Origin: Endozoicomonas sp. ISHI1
Lineage (GTDB): Bacteria; Pseudomonadota; Gammaproteobacteria; Pseudomonadales; Endozoicomonadaceae
Reading direction: 5' to 3'
DNA: 64,000 nt
Assembly (NCBI RefSeq): GCF_024606225.1
Contig: NZ_JAGRPU010000026.1
Location: 21,264 to 85,263 of the forward strand
In this document: positions 46,159 through 54,632 of the stretch, one piece after another
Numbering within the stretch: the stretch's first letter is position 1
How the letters are laid out: each line of letters begins with the position of its first letter
Translations under genes and position numbers: made by a program
The notes under the pieces: model-generated
Databases searched by the model: none
What the model was told of the DNA's origin: nothing
Seen by the model: the letters and a program-made list of their open reading frames with translations, nothing else

Positions 46159-46776
46159 ATGCAAAATGTTATGAAAAATCCACTATTATCCGTTGATGAA
46201 TACCTGGAGTCTGAAAAGGCGGCTGAATCAAAAAGAGAGTATATCAATGGATATGTCTTCCCCATGGTGGGTGGCAGTCGAACGCATAACTTGTTGACAG
46301 TTTCTCTTGCAACGAGGCTTCATCAGCATCTTTCTGGCACTGGCTGTGATGTCTTTGCTTCTGACATGAAAGTCAGTGCAGGCTCTGAAAGTGATAATAT
46401 CTTTTTCTACCCCAACATAATGGTGTCCTGTGGCCGTGGCTCTGGTGATGATTATGTTGAAGAGAATCCAAAACTGATTATTGAGATTTTTTCGAAATCC
46501 ACAGAACAGCATGATCGTTTTGCCAAACTTGAGGCATATACTCAAATAGCGACCTTGGAAGAATACATGCAGGTTTCTCAATATGAGTTTCTGGTGGATC
46601 TTTACTGGCGAGAAGGGAGTCAATGGTGTACACAGCGTTACGAAGAAGCAGACTCTTTGTTATTGTACTCAGTCGCTCTCGAACTTCCCGTTCTGGATAT
46701 ATACAAGGACATTACGGCCAAAATTCCGGGTCCATCGCCTGCTCATAGTTCCAGGGGCATTCTTTTGGAAAAGTAG
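46159..46776 (+). CDS. Uma2-family (DUF820) endonuclease-like protein with altered active site
   Basis: About 205 residues of the PD-(D/E)xK-fold Uma2 family. It opens with a helical PLLSVDEYLESEKAAESKRE and continues FYPNIMVSCG, NPKLIIEIFSKSTEQHDRFA and KLEAYTQIATLEEYMQVSQ. The usual first acidic residue (PD) is Asn86 here (codon AAC), while Glu109 and Lys123 remain, so the site may be dead. The last about 20 residues (ITAKIPGPSPAHSSRGILLE) run through the end of the DUF29 gene on the other strand and look non-native. ATG 46159 has GGTGAG upstream. Confidence 0.78.
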   Translation: MQNVMKNPLLSVDEYLESEKAAESKREYINGYVFPMVGGSRTHNLLTVSLATRLHQHLSGTGCDVFASDMKVSAGSESDNIFFYPNIMVSCGRGSGDDYVEENPKLIIEIFSKSTEQHDRFAKLEAYTQIATLEEYMQVSQYEFLVDLYWREGSQWCTQRYEEADSLLLYSVALELPVLDIYKDITAKIPGPSPAHSSRGILLEK

Positions 46777-47146
46777 AGGAGGGTAGCTCTGTCTCATCTG
46801 AGGCGTCTTCTACAGCGTCCGAGTAAGCTTCAACCAAAATCTCTGACAGTTTGCTTTTCAGTCCCGGATTTTTTCTTAGAATTCGCCTGATCTGCTTGCG
46901 TTGCTCTCGGATCGTTCTTTCCCAGCTTTGGCCAGTCTGCCTTTTTTCAGGCTGGTACTGCCATTTCAACAAATGCATGAAAAGTACGCATATTCTGGAC
47001 TCTAATGCCCTGTAGTCACTGCGACCCATGCTCTCAATTTCCTCAAGGATATTTTCCAGATCGAGTTCTGTCAGGCGGCCCTCACGGATCAGTTTTGCCT
47101 GCCTCTGGGTCCAGCTGTAAAAATCAGTATCGTATAAATCACGCAC
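46712..47146 (-). CDS. DUF29 family protein (tandem copy a)
   Basis: A 144-residue DUF29 protein, function unknown, opening RDLYDTDFYSWTQRQAKLIR, with LDLENILEEIESMGRSDYRA and LLKWQYQPEKRQTGQSWERT. GTG start at 47146. It is very similar to the next copy (47214-47648), mainly in the first 60 residues; the two are tandem duplicates. The 3-prime end overlaps the Uma2 gene on the opposite strand by 65 bases. Confidence 0.85.
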   Translation of the reverse strand: MRDLYDTDFYSWTQRQAKLIREGRLTELDLENILEEIESMGRSDYRALESRICVLFMHLLKWQYQPEKRQTGQSWERTIREQRKQIRRILRKNPGLKSKLSEILVEAYSDAVEDASDETELPSSTFPKECPWNYEQAMDPEFWP

Positions 47147-47213
47147 AAAAATGACCTGCTGTTTTATAGGATTTCATAGTTACTGTTCAGTTTATCTTAT
47201 GGACTGAGAAGTT

Positions 47214-47648
47214 TTAGGGCCAGAATTCAGGATTGATAGCTTGCTCATAGCTCCAGGGACGCTCCTTGGGAAAAGTGGAAGGTGATAGTCCTGTTTCTTC
47301 AGCGGCATCTTCGACGGCTCTTTTGTAAGCAACAGGAAGCATAACATCAATTTTGTGTTTTAGACCCGGAGAATCCTGTAGAATTCGCCATGCCTGCTTA
47401 CGTTGCACACGGATGGTTCGTTCCCAGCTGTGGCCTGTTTGTCTTTTTTCTGGCTGATGCTCCCATTTCAACAAATGCATAAAGAGTATTTCCAGCCGGG
47501 ACTGCAAGGCTCTGTAATCACTGCGACCCATGCTCTCAATTTCCTCAAGGATATTTTCCAGGTCGAGTTCTGCGAGGCGACCTTCACGAATCAGTTTTGC
47601 CTGTCTCTGAGTCCAGCTGTAAAAATCGGTATCATACAAGTCTCGCAT
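47214..47648 (-). CDS. DUF29 family protein (tandem copy b)
   Basis: A 144-residue DUF29 protein starting at ATG 47648. It has the same N-terminal pattern as copy a (MRDLYDTDFYSWTQRQAKLI) and the same end (EFWP); the central region (WRILQDSPGLKHKIDVMLPV) is more diverged. No catalytic motif is known for the family. It marks the right boundary of the accessory island. Confidence 0.85.
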   Translation of the reverse strand: MRDLYDTDFYSWTQRQAKLIREGRLAELDLENILEEIESMGRSDYRALQSRLEILFMHLLKWEHQPEKRQTGHSWERTIRVQRKQAWRILQDSPGLKHKIDVMLPVAYKRAVEDAAEETGLSPSTFPKERPWSYEQAINPEFWP

Positions 47649-48161
47649 AAAGGCTACCTGCTTTGTCCGTTATCCCATTTTCCTTCATTCTATCTTACTC
47701 ACTTTGTGCTTTACGAATCTAAACTGCGCTCATTAAGATAGCTCAAGTTTCATTTATAGGGCTGGGCGTAGTTTAATACAAAATCAGTAGGTGATACTGA
47801 CTGCAGCCATGAGTACACTCAATACTCCGGCTCGTTTTGTTCTGAAATTTATACTCGAAGTCATCAATCCGAAAGGCTCCTGAGGGTTTGTTTTACCCTC
47901 GACTTTTTGCTGTCAGAGCCTGAAGAAATGGTGTTATTCGTACTTCTATATTGTCAAAACATTGGCTGTGCTGTCTGGGTGTTTATTCTGGAGTCTGTCC
48001 TGAGTTCTTTATAAAATCAGTCATTTACATTCAATGGTTCTGTTGTATTCATAGTTTTTTTTCCATCTGTTTGGTTTTTTTTAAAAATCCGTCTAGAACT
48101 GAAAATAACGGTTTCAAGATATCTGAAGCCAAACGTTAATAATCAATAAGGAAGTTTGATT
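47649..48161. other. Intergenic region at the island boundary
   Basis: About 510 A+T-rich bases with no supported gene. It contains a possible terminator (47882-47908) and must carry the promoter of the comEA-like gene. Short frames such as 47951-48139 have no family likeness. Confidence 0.35.
47882..47908 (+). terminator. Possible terminator
   Basis: GAGGGT pairs with ACCCTC around TTGTTTT, followed by GACTTTTT. No plus-strand gene lies just before it now, so it may be left over from a lost gene. Confidence 0.4.
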
Positions 48162-48446
48162 ATGAATACATTTTTCTCAAGCATTGCTCTTTCCAGCCTT
48201 TTAATATTCTCTAGCGGTTCATTTGCCAATAGCGACGAAAAAGAACAGGTCGTTAACGTCAACACAGCCACCGTTCAGGAATTGGACGAAAAGCTTATAG
48301 GCGTAGGCAGACGAACAGCAGAAGAGATAGTAAAACACCGTAAAGCACATGGTCCTTACAAGAATATGGATGACCTTGATCAGGTGAAGTTCATCGGTGA
48401 AGCCTTTATGAAGAAGAACGAATCCAGGATAATTTTCGAAGAGTAG
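48162..48446 (+). CDS. comEA: ComEA-like helix-hairpin-helix protein
   Basis: A 94-residue exported protein. Signal peptide about 1-22 (TFFSSIALSSLLIFSSGSFA). Then the ComEA-type HhH domain VNVNTATVQELDEKLIGVGR, in which the usual Leu-x-x-(I/L)xGIG pattern is slightly changed (KLIGVGRRTAEEIVKHRKAH), followed by NMDDLDQVKFIGEAFMKKN. Such proteins bind incoming DNA in the periplasm. ATG 48162 with AAGGAAG upstream. Confidence 0.85.
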   Translation: MNTFFSSIALSSLLIFSSGSFANSDEKEQVVNVNTATVQELDEKLIGVGRRTAEEIVKHRKAHGPYKNMDDLDQVKFIGEAFMKKNESRIIFEE

Positions 48447-48460
48447 GGAATCACATATAC

Positions 48461-48490
48461 AAAAAGCCCGTCCATAGAGACGGGCTTTTT
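48461..48490 (+). terminator. Intrinsic terminator after comEA
   Basis: AAAAAGCCCGTC pairs perfectly with GACGGGCTTTTT across a 6-base loop. It could work on both strands. Confidence 0.92.
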
Positions 48491-48557
48491 GTATGTTGAG
48501 TACGTGTTTCAAAACCGATAATCTAGCCTGAATAAAGACTTATGCAGGAGTATTCCT

Positions 48558-49055
48558 TTGACCTTTACCTGGATTGATTGGGTCATTGCGGCCATAGTGG
48601 CTGTTTCCTCTCTTATCAGCCTTAAACGTGGCTTTTTCAAAGAAGTTCTCTCTCTTCTGACCTGGGTAGTGGCCATTTTTGTGGCCTGGACTTTTAACGG
48701 CAGTGTTGCGAACTTGTTAACTCAGTATGTAGAAACCCCGTCTGTTAGAGTGATTTCCGCATCAATTTTGCTTTTTGTCGCAACGCTACTGGTGGGCGGG
48801 TTGATTAATCGATTATTTTCAGAATTGGTTGAAGCCACCGGTCTCACTGGGACTGATAGGATACTGGGTATGGTTTTCGGCGGGCTCAGAGGCTGCTTGC
48901 TTGTGGTGCTTGTGGTGGGATTAATGACTTTTGCTCCATTAGAGAATGACGAAGCATGGCAAGATTCGGTATTATTGCCGCACTTTTTGCTACTTGCAGA
49001 CTGGTCCAGACAAACAGTGGTCCAGTGGGTTGAACCTATGTTGCAAGCCGGTTGA
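48558..49055 (+). CDS. cvpA: CvpA family inner-membrane protein
   Basis: A 165-residue protein with four membrane helices, known as colicin V production protein and usually next to purF. It starts TFTWIDWVIAAIVAVSSLIS with the family LKRGFFKEVLSLLTWVVAIF segment, and has GTDRILGMVFGGLRGCLLVV. TTG start with CAGGAG seven bases upstream. cvpA-purF order is conserved; dedD, usually just upstream after folC, is not seen. Confidence 0.92.
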   Translation: MTFTWIDWVIAAIVAVSSLISLKRGFFKEVLSLLTWVVAIFVAWTFNGSVANLLTQYVETPSVRVISASILLFVATLLVGGLINRLFSELVEATGLTGTDRILGMVFGGLRGCLLVVLVVGLMTFAPLENDEAWQDSVLLPHFLLLADWSRQTVVQWVEPMLQAG

Positions 49056-49229
49056 AATAATCTCTGAAAGCTTCCCGGGAACAGGCAAACGTCCAGAGGG
49101 CGCTTTCTGAACTTTTGAGAAAAAATAGGCTCTAAAGACAGCTATAAGCACAAAAAACAGGGTTTTTCTGACTTTCAGGTGACCTTGCCAGAGCTTTGGA
49201 GCCGCTGATCCAGCCTGAGGATGTGAGAA

Positions 49230-50741
49230 ATGTGTGGAATTGTCGGTATTTCGGCGACAGTGAATGTTAACCAGCTGTTGTTCGATGCGCTGACCGTGCT
49301 TCAGCACAGGGGGCAGGACGCAGCCGGTATGGTGACCCTGGGAGGAGGGCACTTTTATCTGAGAAAAGATAACGGGCTGGTCCGTGATGTCTTCAGAACC
49401 CGGCACATGAAAAAACTGGTGGGCAATATGGGCATCGCTCATGTTCGTTATCCTACCGCAGGTACTTCCAGCTCAGCCGAGGCCCAGCCGTTCTATGTTA
49501 ACTCTCCCTATGGTATTGCCCTTGCCCATAACGGGAATCTGACCAATGCCCAGAGCATCAAGCAGGAACTCTTTGAAGAAGATCTTCGTCACATCAATAC
49601 CAGCTCTGATTCAGAGATTCTGCTGAATGTCTTCGCCCATGAACTGGAGCAGTCAGGCAAGCTGCAGCCCAAGCCGGAAGACTTCTTCCAGGCGGTTCGT
49701 CGAGTCCATGAGCGTTGCGAAGGTGGCTATGCTGTCGTCGCCATGATTAATGGTCACGGTATCATTGGTTTTCGTGACCCTAACGGTATTCGCCCCCTGA
49801 TCTTCGGTAAGCGGGAAAGCGAAAAAGGCACAGAATATATGATGGCTTCTGAATCCGTCGCTTTGAGTGCCTCTGGTTTTGAAGTTATTCGTGACGTCGA
49901 GCCAGGCGAAGCTGTCTTCATAGACTCAAATAATCAGCTGCACACATTCCAGTGTGTTCAGGGCACCAAGCATCCTTGTATTTTTGAGTACGTCTATCTC
50001 GCCCGCCCTGACTCCATTGTTGATGGTATTTCTGTCTATCAGGCTCATCAGAGAATGGGGCAGATCCTTGCTAACAAGATTCTCAGAGAGTGGCCAGAGC
50101 ATGATATTGATGTTGTGATGCCTATTCCTGACACCAGCCGGACATCAGCACTGGAGATTGCCAACCGATTGGGGCTTCCTTACAAAGAAGGCTTTGTTAA
50201 AAACCGCTACATTGGTCGCACATTCATCATGCCTGGTCAGGAAGTCCGCGAGAAATCCGTTCGCCAAAAACTCAGTGCCATTCAACAGGAATTTGAAGGC
50301 AAGAATGTCCTGTTAGTCGATGACTCCATTGTCAGAGGCACGACCTGTCAGCAGATCATCGAGATGGCCAGAGACAGTGGCGCAAAGAAAGTCTATTTTA
50401 GCTCTGCTGCTCCTGCGATTCGCTTCCCAAATGTTTATGGGATCGACATGCCAACATCAGAAGAGCTCATTGCCTACGATCGGACTGACAAGCAAATCGA
50501 GCAGGAAATCGGGGCAGATCGTCTGATCTTTCAGGATTTGGATGATCTTAAGAAAATCGTTTCTTCGTTGAATCCCGACATTACCGACTTCGACTGTTCT
50601 GTTTTTGATGGTAAATACATTGCCGGCGGTATCGATAGTGAATATTTAAGCCGTCTTGCTGCCAGCAGAAACGAAGAGACCCGGGCTAATGCGGGAAGCG
50701 ATTCGATCATTGACCTTCACAATGATGAAGAGCTTGCCTGA
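49230..50741 (+). CDS. purF: Amidophosphoribosyltransferase
   Basis: First committed step of purine synthesis, from PRPP and glutamine to phosphoribosylamine. The 503-residue product begins MCGIVGIS, whose Cys becomes the N-terminal nucleophile of the glutaminase domain. [12 protein letters not shown] and LAHNGNLTN belong to the glutamine site. The PRPP loop is [20 protein letters not shown]. In this group purF lacks the Fe-S cluster of the Bacillus type. Confidence 0.98.
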   Translation: MCGIVGISATVNVNQLLFDALTVLQHRGQDAAGMVTLGGGHFYLRKDNGLVRDVFRTRHMKKLVGNMGIAHVRYPTAGTSSSAEAQPFYVNSPYGIALAHNGNLTNAQSIKQELFEEDLRHINTSSDSEILLNVFAHELEQSGKLQPKPEDFFQAVRRVHERCEGGYAVVAMINGHGIIGFRDPNGIRPLIFGKRESEKGTEYMMASESVALSASGFEVIRDVEPGEAVFIDSNNQLHTFQCVQGTKHPCIFEYVYLARPDSIVDGISVYQAHQRMGQILANKILREWPEHDIDVVMPIPDTSRTSALEIANRLGLPYKEGFVKNRYIGRTFIMPGQEVREKSVRQKLSAIQQEFEGKNVLLVDDSIVRGTTCQQIIEMARDSGAKKVYFSSAAPAIRFPNVYGIDMPTSEELIAYDRTDKQIEQEIGADRLIFQDLDDLKKIVSSLNPDITDFDCSVFDGKYIAGGIDSEYLSRLAASRNEETRANAGSDSIIDLHNDEELA

Positions 50742-50789
50742 TTTTTCCTTGAACACTATGTTCATAGAGTCGAGCCCCTGTTAGCCTTG

Positions 50790-50956
50790 CTAGCAGCCTG
50801 TCGGACTTAAGGCTGTCCTACTGCGGTTGCAATAAATTGGTCTAAAAATTCCTGCTTCTTCGTCAAATAGCTCGCTATTCTCCTCAGAAGCAGAAATTTT
50901 TATCCTCAATTTCTTGCAATCCTCGCTACGGACGCTTAAGTCCGACAGGCTGCTAG
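50790..50956 (-). mobile_element. Palindromic MITE, copy 2
   Basis: The reverse complement equals copy 1 (16882-17048) except for one base noticed next to the right repeat (GGACAGCC against GGACAGTC). It has the same 167-base length and the same flanking sites (TTGCTAG left, CTAGT right). It lies 48 bases after purF. The long palindrome would make a large RNA hairpin in a purF transcript. Confidence 0.88.
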
Positions 50957-51000
50957 TAGGGGCTAATCTGAGTCTGGTTTAATTAGCAAGGGAGTCATTT

Positions 51001-51264
51001 ATGTCAATGTCAGGTTCACAGCAAATTACAGTTGGAATGCGTGAGGCAAAAAGCAGGTTGTCAGAACTTGTCAGACTGGCAATTGAAGAGGATGCCGATA
51101 TCATTATCACACAGAGAAATAAGCCTGTTATGAGATTGGTTCCTCACGAAGAGTAACCTGAAAGTAGAGGTTTTGGTGCTCTGAAGGGGCGGATTGAGAT
51201 ATCCGATGATTTTGATAATACACTCGATGATATAATCGATCAGTTTTATAGAAATTTTGATTAA
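51001..51264 (+). pseudogene. Phd/YefM-type antitoxin with an in-frame stop
   Basis: Codons 1-51 read as a Phd-type antitoxin (ITVGMREAKSRLSELVRLAI, then IIITQRNKPVMRLVP). A TAA at 51154-51156 stops it. The same frame continues without a break as GFGALKGRIEISDDFD and then LDDIIDQFYRNFD to a second TAA at 51262, which is the usual toxin-binding tail of such antitoxins. A single base change would restore an 87-residue protein. No PIN or RelE toxin gene follows. The 51-residue product could still bind DNA. Confidence 0.7.
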
Positions 51265-51284
51265 TAAGGTTTCTTCTTAAAAAA

Positions 51285-52064
51285 TTATTCTTCAGATACA
51301 GATCCATACCTCAAATCTTTCATCCTCACCCCAACCTCAAGATCACAAGCCAGAGTCGCCAGTTTCAAGCTTAACAATGCCTGATCTTTCTGCTTTACTA
51401 CTTTCCCTGCTGCCCCTTTAGACTCCTCTCCCAACAAAAAGATATTACTTATTTCCTGATGTTCCAACATCAGGGAGGTGGCTCCTTTATCTCCCACACC
51501 CTGAACTCCGGGCACATCTCCAACACCTGTAATGGCCCAGAACTGGGTTAGCCTGTCTGCTCCAAAGCCATAAAGTTTTTGGACGCTATCTCTCTGATAA
51601 TCGAATTTCTGGAAATGATCACGCAGCTTTATCTGAGGAGCATTCAGCAGTTGCAGAAAAATACGGTCTGTTGAAAGTATGGTGGTTTCGACATTGGCTT
51701 TTGATGCCTTGGAGGCCACAGAAGCAATAACGTCATCTGCTTCCAGACCCGACTTTCTGAATGTTCTTACCCCCATGTTCAGGAAAGCCCGGTTGAAATC
51801 TCCCAGCCTTTTTCTTAATGGTTCGGGCATGGGCTTGCGGCCCTTTTTATAATCAGGGAAAAGATTATGTCTCCAGGTAGGAGGATTACCATCGAAAACC
51901 ATCAGGCAGTGGGTTGGCGATGTTTCTTTTATGGCTCTTGTTAGTGAAGCGACGGTGGCTGAAATAGCTCCGTCTATCTGGCTGTCTTCATCAGGAGCCC
52001 TGACAGCAGCGTGTACTCTTCGGATAAGATTAAGAGCATCAATCAAAAGCAGGTGAGGGGGCAT
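51285..52064 (-). CDS. xni: Flap endonuclease Xni (ExoIX)
   Basis: A 259-residue member of the FEN/5-prime nuclease family that cuts flapped DNA. It begins PPHLLLIDALNLIRRVHAAV as in ExoIX, with MVFDGNPPTWRH, PDYKKGRKPMPE, SGLEADDVIASVASKASKAN and VPGVQGVGDKGATSLMLEHQ (helix-hairpin-helix). The STDR segment has Arg where many relatives have Lys in STDK. It lies convergent to the decayed antitoxin and divergent from metZ. Confidence 0.88.
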   Translation of the reverse strand: MPPHLLLIDALNLIRRVHAAVRAPDEDSQIDGAISATVASLTRAIKETSPTHCLMVFDGNPPTWRHNLFPDYKKGRKPMPEPLRKRLGDFNRAFLNMGVRTFRKSGLEADDVIASVASKASKANVETTILSTDRIFLQLLNAPQIKLRDHFQKFDYQRDSVQKLYGFGADRLTQFWAITGVGDVPGVQGVGDKGATSLMLEHQEISNIFLLGEESKGAAGKVVKQKDQALLSLKLATLACDLEVGVRMKDLRYGSVSEE

Positions 52065-52378
52065 TCTGTTTTTCCTGAACAGCCATGGGTGAAAACGGTT
52101 AGGTATCTAACCATGTTAACCATTAATCATCGTATTCCCAGATTACCACATTCAGGGGTCGGGGATTTTCTTTTATCTTCTGAAAACTCAGTAGCCAGGG
52201 TGGTTATTTCTACTGTCAACTGCGGTTTTTTTTCGTTATCGTTGGCCTTGTCAGCCATCTGGGATAGGTCTGGCTGAAGGTTTTCCCACGCTGCATCGAA
52301 AAGTCTCAGCAAGACATATACCCGGAACCTTGGGATTTTAAGCTCATAAACAGCCCAGAGCGGTATATAGGATCAGAA
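52065..52378. other. Divergent promoter region between xni and metZ
   Basis: About 314 bases. Expected to hold both promoters; none was clear. On the minus strand 52127-52312 is open from a TTG for 61 codons (containing DAAWENLQPDLSQMADKAND), with a protein-like composition but no ribosome site and no recognised family; a decayed or small gene is possible. Confidence 0.3.
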
Positions 52379-53578
52379 ATGAAAGATAACGACGTAAGTA
52401 ATAATCAGGATCAGTGGGCGTTTGAAACTCAGGCTATCAGGACAGGTGTCATTCGCAGCGGTGAAAGAGAGCACAGTGAAGCTATTTACCTGACTTCCAG
52501 CTTTACTTACGACAGTGCTGAGCAGGCCCGGGCAGTGTTTGCCGGTGATGAGCAGGGCAATGTTTACTCACGCTATACCAACCCTTCGGTGAAAATGTTT
52601 GAAGACCGCATGGCAGCCCTTGAAGGGGGAGAGCTGGCCTGTGCCGCCTCCTCAGGCATGGCGGCTATCCTGGGCATGTGCATGGGATTGTTGAAAGCCG
52701 GCGATCATGTAATCTGCTCTCGCAGTGTTTTTGGAACAACGGTCACCATTTTTGCGAAATACCTGGGCAAATTTGGTGTAAAAACGACTTTTGTTGATTT
52801 CACGGATTACCAGCAATGGCGAGATGCGATGTGCCCTGAAACGCGCCTTCTTTTTCTGGAAACGCCTTCAAACCCTTTGGGTGAAGTAGTCGATCTGGAA
52901 ATCATGGCCGCCATTGCTCATGAGAATGATGCTTTGCTGATGGTTGATAATTGCTTCTGTACACCGGCTCTTCAGCAGCCTTTGAAGCTTGGCGCAGATA
53001 TTGTTGTCCACTCTACTACCAAGTTTATCGATGGTCAGGGACGCTGCATGGGGGGAGTGGCTGTCGGCAGCAAAGATCTGATCAGTGAGATGCATCTCTG
53101 GCAACGGGCGGCTGGCGCTTCAATGAGCCCTTTTAATGCCTGGAATTTCTACAAGTCTCTTGAAACACTGAACCTGAGGGTAGGTGCCCATTGTCGCAAT
53201 GCAATGGCACTGGCACGTTGGCTGGACGAGCATCCTGCTGTCGAAAAGGTACACTACAGTGGCCTTGAGTCGCACCCTGGTCACACTCTGGCAAAGCGTC
53301 AACAGAAAGCCTTTGGCGGTGTTCTTGCGTTTGAAGTGAAAGGCGGCCGGGAACAGGCCTGGACAGTGATGAATGCCGTAACTTTTATTTCCAGAACGGC
53401 TAATCTCGGGGATACCCGCACTACGATCACTCATCCGGCCACCACGACACACTGTCGTCTCTCTGAGGAAGACAAAGCAAGGGCCGGTATTACTGAGAAT
53501 TTGATCCGGGTTGCTGTGGGTCTTGAAAACCTCGAAGATCTGAAGGCGGATCTTGATAGGGGGTTAGCCCTGCTTTAA
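52379..53578 (+). CDS. metZ: O-succinylhomoserine sulfhydrylase
   Basis: PLP enzyme that makes homocysteine from O-succinylhomoserine and sulfide in methionine synthesis. The 399-residue product has the Cys/Met-metabolism fold with YSRYTNPSVKMFEDRMAALE, the Asp of VDNCFCTPALQQPL and the PLP Lys in VVHSTTKFIDGQGR. ATG 52379. In Pseudomonas metZ follows purF; here a MITE, a broken antitoxin and xni lie between. Confidence 0.94.
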   Translation: MKDNDVSNNQDQWAFETQAIRTGVIRSGEREHSEAIYLTSSFTYDSAEQARAVFAGDEQGNVYSRYTNPSVKMFEDRMAALEGGELACAASSGMAAILGMCMGLLKAGDHVICSRSVFGTTVTIFAKYLGKFGVKTTFVDFTDYQQWRDAMCPETRLLFLETPSNPLGEVVDLEIMAAIAHENDALLMVDNCFCTPALQQPLKLGADIVVHSTTKFIDGQGRCMGGVAVGSKDLISEMHLWQRAAGASMSPFNAWNFYKSLETLNLRVGAHCRNAMALARWLDEHPAVEKVHYSGLESHPGHTLAKRQQKAFGGVLAFEVKGGREQAWTVMNAVTFISRTANLGDTRTTITHPATTTHCRLSEEDKARAGITENLIRVAVGLENLEDLKADLDRGLALL

Positions 53579-53650
53579 ATCAGCCCCCCTGGAGCAGAAA
53601 AGGAATTCTGTCCTTTTGTGTCGATTGACCGATAAAAAAGCTTTGAACAC

Positions 53651-53686
53651 AAAAAACATTGTTCTACTCTGCGATCAATGTTTTTT
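53651..53686 (+). terminator. Possible terminator after metZ
   Basis: AAAAAACATTG pairs with CAATGTTTTTT across a 14-base loop. The stem is A/T-rich with few G-C pairs, so strength is doubtful. Confidence 0.45.
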
Positions 53687-53732
53687 ACTATAAAAATCAA
53701 GGCCTTCAAAGAATAATAACGGTTCCCTATTA

Positions 53733-54632
53733 ATGAGTGAAGTCAATCAATGTATTCATGCTCTGAATACGATTATCCGAGGCAAGGATCTGGAAATTCG
53801 GCTTGCGGTGTGTTGTCTTCTTGCCCGTGGTCATCTGCTCATCGAAGATCTGCCCGGAATGGGTAAAACAACGCTGGTTCATGCACTGGCTCGGGTCATG
53901 GGCTTAGGTTATCAACGCGTGCAGTTTACCAGTGATTTGTTACCCGCCGATATTACCGGGGTTACCGTTTTTGATAAAAATACCGCCAACTTTACCTTTC
54001 AGCCGGGACCGGTTTTTTCCCAGTTGTTGCTGGCGGATGAAATCAACAGGGCTTCACCCAGAACGCAAAGTGCCTTGCTTGAAGCCATGGAGGAGCGCCA
54101 AGTCTCGGTCGATGGACAGCCACAATCCTTACCCGAACCTTTTTTCGTGGTGGCAACCCAGAATCCTGTGTATCAGGAAGGCACTTTTCTTTTGCCAGAA
54201 TCCCAGCTCGACCGATTCTTGATGAGATTGGAGCTGGGCTATCCTGACCCCGAATCAGAGAAAGCCATTTTGAAAGGCGAAGCCGGCAGGGTGGAAATGG
54301 ATGCGCTGCCTGCGATCTTCAATGCCGATCAATTGATCAAAGCTCAGAATGAATCAGCCCGGGGACATGTCGGGGAGATGTTGCTGGATTATGTAATGAG
54401 GCTTATTTCACGAACCAGAGAGGTGGGTTATTTCAATGTTGGGCTCTCGCCACGAGCAGGTCTGGCATTGATAGCGGCTGCAAAAGCCTGGGCCTGGATG
54501 GAAGGTCGGGACTATGTTATTCCCGAAGATGTTCAGGCTGTGTTTGTCCCTGTTGCCGATCACCGGTTAAAGGCGAAAGAAAAGAGTCAATCGGTCAGGG
54601 AGTTGCTGACGGGCACTCGCATCATGGGATGA
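53733..54632 (+). CDS. MoxR-family AAA ATPase
   Basis: A 299-residue MoxR-type chaperone ATPase. Walker A is LPGMGKTTLVHALARV (about 40-55) and Walker B is LLLADEINRASPRTQSALLE; the sensor ATQNPVYQEGTFLLPESQLD follows. It heads the trio moxR-DUF58-tgpA, common in gammaproteobacteria, and overlaps the DUF58 gene by ATGA. The exact task is unknown. Confidence 0.92.
   Translation: MSEVNQCIHALNTIIRGKDLEIRLAVCCLLARGHLLIEDLPGMGKTTLVHALARVMGLGYQRVQFTSDLLPADITGVTVFDKNTANFTFQPGPVFSQLLLADEINRASPRTQSALLEAMEERQVSVDGQPQSLPEPFFVVATQNPVYQEGTFLLPESQLDRFLMRLELGYPDPESEKAILKGEAGRVEMDALPAIFNADQLIKAQNESARGHVGEMLLDYVMRLISRTREVGYFNVGLSPRAGLALIAAAKAWAWMEGRDYVIPEDVQAVFVPVADHRLKAKEKSQSVRELLTGTRIMG

Noticed and set aside
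47951..48139. 62-codon frame before comEA
   Set aside because: Very Phe/Cys-rich low-complexity translation of A+T-rich spacer.
52127..52312. 61-codon minus-strand frame between xni and metZ
   Set aside because: Only a TTG start without a ribosome site; mentioned in the region entry but not called as a gene.
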